Positions 62,367 through 64,000 of a stretch of 64,000 nucleotides of DNA are shown in pieces. Both the position numbers and the translations under genes were made by a program. Under the pieces are notes generated by a model, which had not been told where the DNA came from, did no database searches, and was given only the letters and a program-made list of their open reading frames with translations. Every line of letters begins with the position of its first letter. The first letter of the stretch is position 1. Source of the DNA: Scopulibacillus daqui (lineage in GTDB: Bacteria > Bacillota > Bacilli > Bacillales > Sporolactobacillaceae); assembly GCF_016908855.1 (NCBI RefSeq), contig NZ_JAFBER010000015.1, positions 1-64,000 on the forward strand, in the 5' to 3' direction.

Positions 62367-63758
62367 TTATGGCCTATGATTATTTTTAAGCTTCCAGGCT
62401 AACAGGTCTCTTAACATTTCCGGCAAGTAAAACTTTTTATGCGGCGCTTCTTTGATCGGCGGCAGCAGCCGGCCAAATGTAAACATATCAATGGTGGCCA
62501 CTTGATAAGTCCGGTCAAGTTCAAGCGGCTCCCCATTCATTTGCACATTAACAACTTTTGACGTTTCGCCGATTTTATTGATTTCATATGTTAATTGACT
62601 AAATATTAATTTTCCAATTGTTTTTCCTCTAAAACCGAATCCCTTCAGTTCAAATGTTTGAAAAGCCGGGTCCAAGCCCTTTTGAATAATCTCAATGATT
62701 TCATAACCGGTAAGAAAAACCTTACATGGGTTAATCGGATGAGGACAAATTCTATGCAAATCCGCTTTTGTTATCAATCCAGGCTCAAGATGATCGAGGA
62801 TAGCTCCGGCATTAATCATTCCAAAGTCAGCTTGACACCATTGTCTTAAAGCATCGGCCAATAATTTCGACAGGGGGCTTTCATTAAACCACGATGTCGT
62901 TAGGGGCTGATCAAGATAAGTGACCGGTGTTTGCAGTTCCTTTAATCCTTTTTTTGTTAATTTTTCTAATAAATCAGCGGCTTCCGAATCCCTTAATTCG
63001 GTTTCATCCATTGGAACAGCCATTGCTTTCTTATCAATGATTTCTTTTGACGTTTCATCATAGGTTAAAATAACATGTCCAGCGTAATGGCCAAATTTGC
63101 CTGTTTGACAGATCAGTGTTGAATTAACATTTAATCCATCCTCAAGCAAATGATGCGTATGCGAACCTAATATGACATGAATCCCTTCTATGCTTTTGGC
63201 TGTATCTTGATCAAATTTCAACCCGGCGTGAGACAAGAGAATGACAATGTCAGCTTTCTTTTTAACCTTCTCTATAATTTCAGGCAGCACGTCTTGAGGA
63301 TCCTTTATATCCCACCCCAGCGGCTCGTAAAAAGGTTTAAAAGGCGCGGTGATGCCTGTAATGCCGATTGTGATATTGTTTACTTTATGAAATATATAAG
63401 GTTTGCACCATTTTGGGCGCTCTCCTTCACTTGTAAACAGATTAGCCAAGATAATCTCGAACTGGCGCACATCGTAAGCTTTATTAATATCTTCCATTGT
63501 AAAAGTAATGCCTTCATTATTGCCAATCGTGACAAAATCAAAGCCCGCTTGATTGAGTAAAAAGACATTGCCTTTTCCCATCGTTCCCTCTGTTAAAGGA
63601 TGCACCCGGTCCATATGATCTCCAAGGTCAAATAAAAGATACGGTTCTCCCTTTTCCAGATTCATTTCAATCTGCTTTTTAAAATAATGAATGATTTGCG
63701 GCCAATGTTCGAAATGGCTGTGAATATCATTGGTATGATAGAGATGGAGCTTTATCAA
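62367..63758 (-). CDS. yunD: YunD, 5'-nucleotidase-type metallophosphoesterase
   Basis: 463 residues. N-terminal calcineurin-like domain: LYHTNDIHSHFEHWP, DLGDHMD, TIGNNEG, LLSHAG and LGSHTHHL provide the dinuclear metal site. C-terminal 5-nucleotidase domain with the substrate-binding GFGFRG region. No signal peptide, so it acts in the cytosol, likely on nucleotides or related phosphoesters. TTG start after AGGAGG. Confidence 0.92.
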   Translation of the reverse strand: MIKLHLYHTNDIHSHFEHWPQIIHYFKKQIEMNLEKGEPYLLFDLGDHMDRVHPLTEGTMGKGNVFLLNQAGFDFVTIGNNEGITFTMEDINKAYDVRQFEIILANLFTSEGERPKWCKPYIFHKVNNITIGITGITAPFKPFYEPLGWDIKDPQDVLPEIIEKVKKKADIVILLSHAGLKFDQDTAKSIEGIHVILGSHTHHLLEDGLNVNSTLICQTGKFGHYAGHVILTYDETSKEIIDKKAMAVPMDETELRDSEAADLLEKLTKKGLKELQTPVTYLDQPLTTSWFNESPLSKLLADALRQWCQADFGMINAGAILDHLEPGLITKADLHRICPHPINPCKVFLTGYEIIEIIQKGLDPAFQTFELKGFGFRGKTIGKLIFSQLTYEINKIGETSKVVNVQMNGEPLELDRTYQVATIDMFTFGRLLPPIKEAPHKKFYLPEMLRDLLAWKLKNNHRP

Positions 63759-63965
63759 AAGAATTGCCTCCTATGTATATCGTACAACAATCATATGAAA
63801 CAACAGATGATTTAATTATTCAGGTCATTAATATTATTTTATCGTTTCTTCATGTAAAGCTGTCAAGTTTATGATATCACTGTACTTATAGTATACAATT
63901 CGCGGGATAACAATCGACCCGTGTGTGTAAAATCGTTTTTTCATTTTTTTGCCCAAAAATAGAAG

Positions 63966-63998
63966 AAGCCGCATTTTCTTCTTGAAAATGCAGCTTGC
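63966..63998 (-). terminator. Terminator of a gene beyond the right edge
   Basis: AAGCCGCATTTTC/GAAAATGCAGCTT with CTTCTATTTTT on the minus strand. Confidence 0.6.
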
Positions 63999-64000
63999 CA

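Overview
The window reads as a chromosomal segment of a spore-forming, low-to-mid G+C Bacillota (order Bacillales), probably outside Bacillus sensu stricto. The support is: Shine-Dalgarno sites of the AGGAGG type with frequent TTG/GTG starts, many intrinsic terminators, sporulation genes (lytH/yunA, yunB, yutH, a Spo0E-type phosphatase, a YjcZ-like protein), and a right half whose gene order follows the Bacillus subtilis yui-yum-yut-yun region with local losses and insertions. A species cannot be named from the sequence alone.

Left part (1-26 kb), accessory metabolism. A gene start runs off the left edge, then a sugar isomerase and MFS transporter unit, a secreted GlpQ-type glycerophosphodiesterase, and two overlapping DUF6270 genes. 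Next come a copper unit (csoR-copA-copZ) with a readable promoter/operator, a pxpABC 5-oxoprolinase operon with an IclR regulator, a secreted subtilase, a broken IS1182-type transposase, and a complete glycerol regulon. That regulon has glpP, glpF-glpK and glpD, two leader terminators of the GlpP antitermination type, and a perfect cre box on the glpF promoter. A PucR-type regulator, DUF1259, DUF421 and DUF4363 genes, an SDR enzyme, a candidate small RNA and a frameshifted DksA/TraR-family gene close this part.

Middle (26-46 kb). A peroxiredoxin, an MDR oxidoreductase ending in a long perfect hairpin, a 1130-residue two-domain CDP-glycerol glycerophosphotransferase (teichoic acid type), tRNA-Ala(GGC), a general-stress SDR with a sigmaB-like promoter, pgi, yuzA, yugI, asnB, two XRE regulators, a cobalamin-binding-like protein, and a run of insertion-sequence debris (an internally deleted IS150-like element and an IS91-type fragment) lodged around yuiC, yuiB and yuiA.

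Right part (46-64 kb), conserved core. yumB, yutM, a Spo0E-like gene, an isolated modB, dapF, yuzB, yutJ, yuzD, yutI, a hydroxyacid dehydrogenase, a methyltransferase, yutH, yutG, yutF, yutE, DUF3055, a small cytosolic protein, yutD, lytH, yunB, yunC and yunD. The hom-thrC-thrB block and lipA that lie here in B. subtilis are absent.

My best candidates for something not yet described are RNA or DNA level features: a C-rich sRNA candidate (about 25.57-25.65 kb), structured leaders upstream of yutM and yutJ, a hairpin that hides the yunB ribosome-binding site, and the tandem DUF6270 pair beside glpQ. I did not find a defence island, CRISPR array or prophage.
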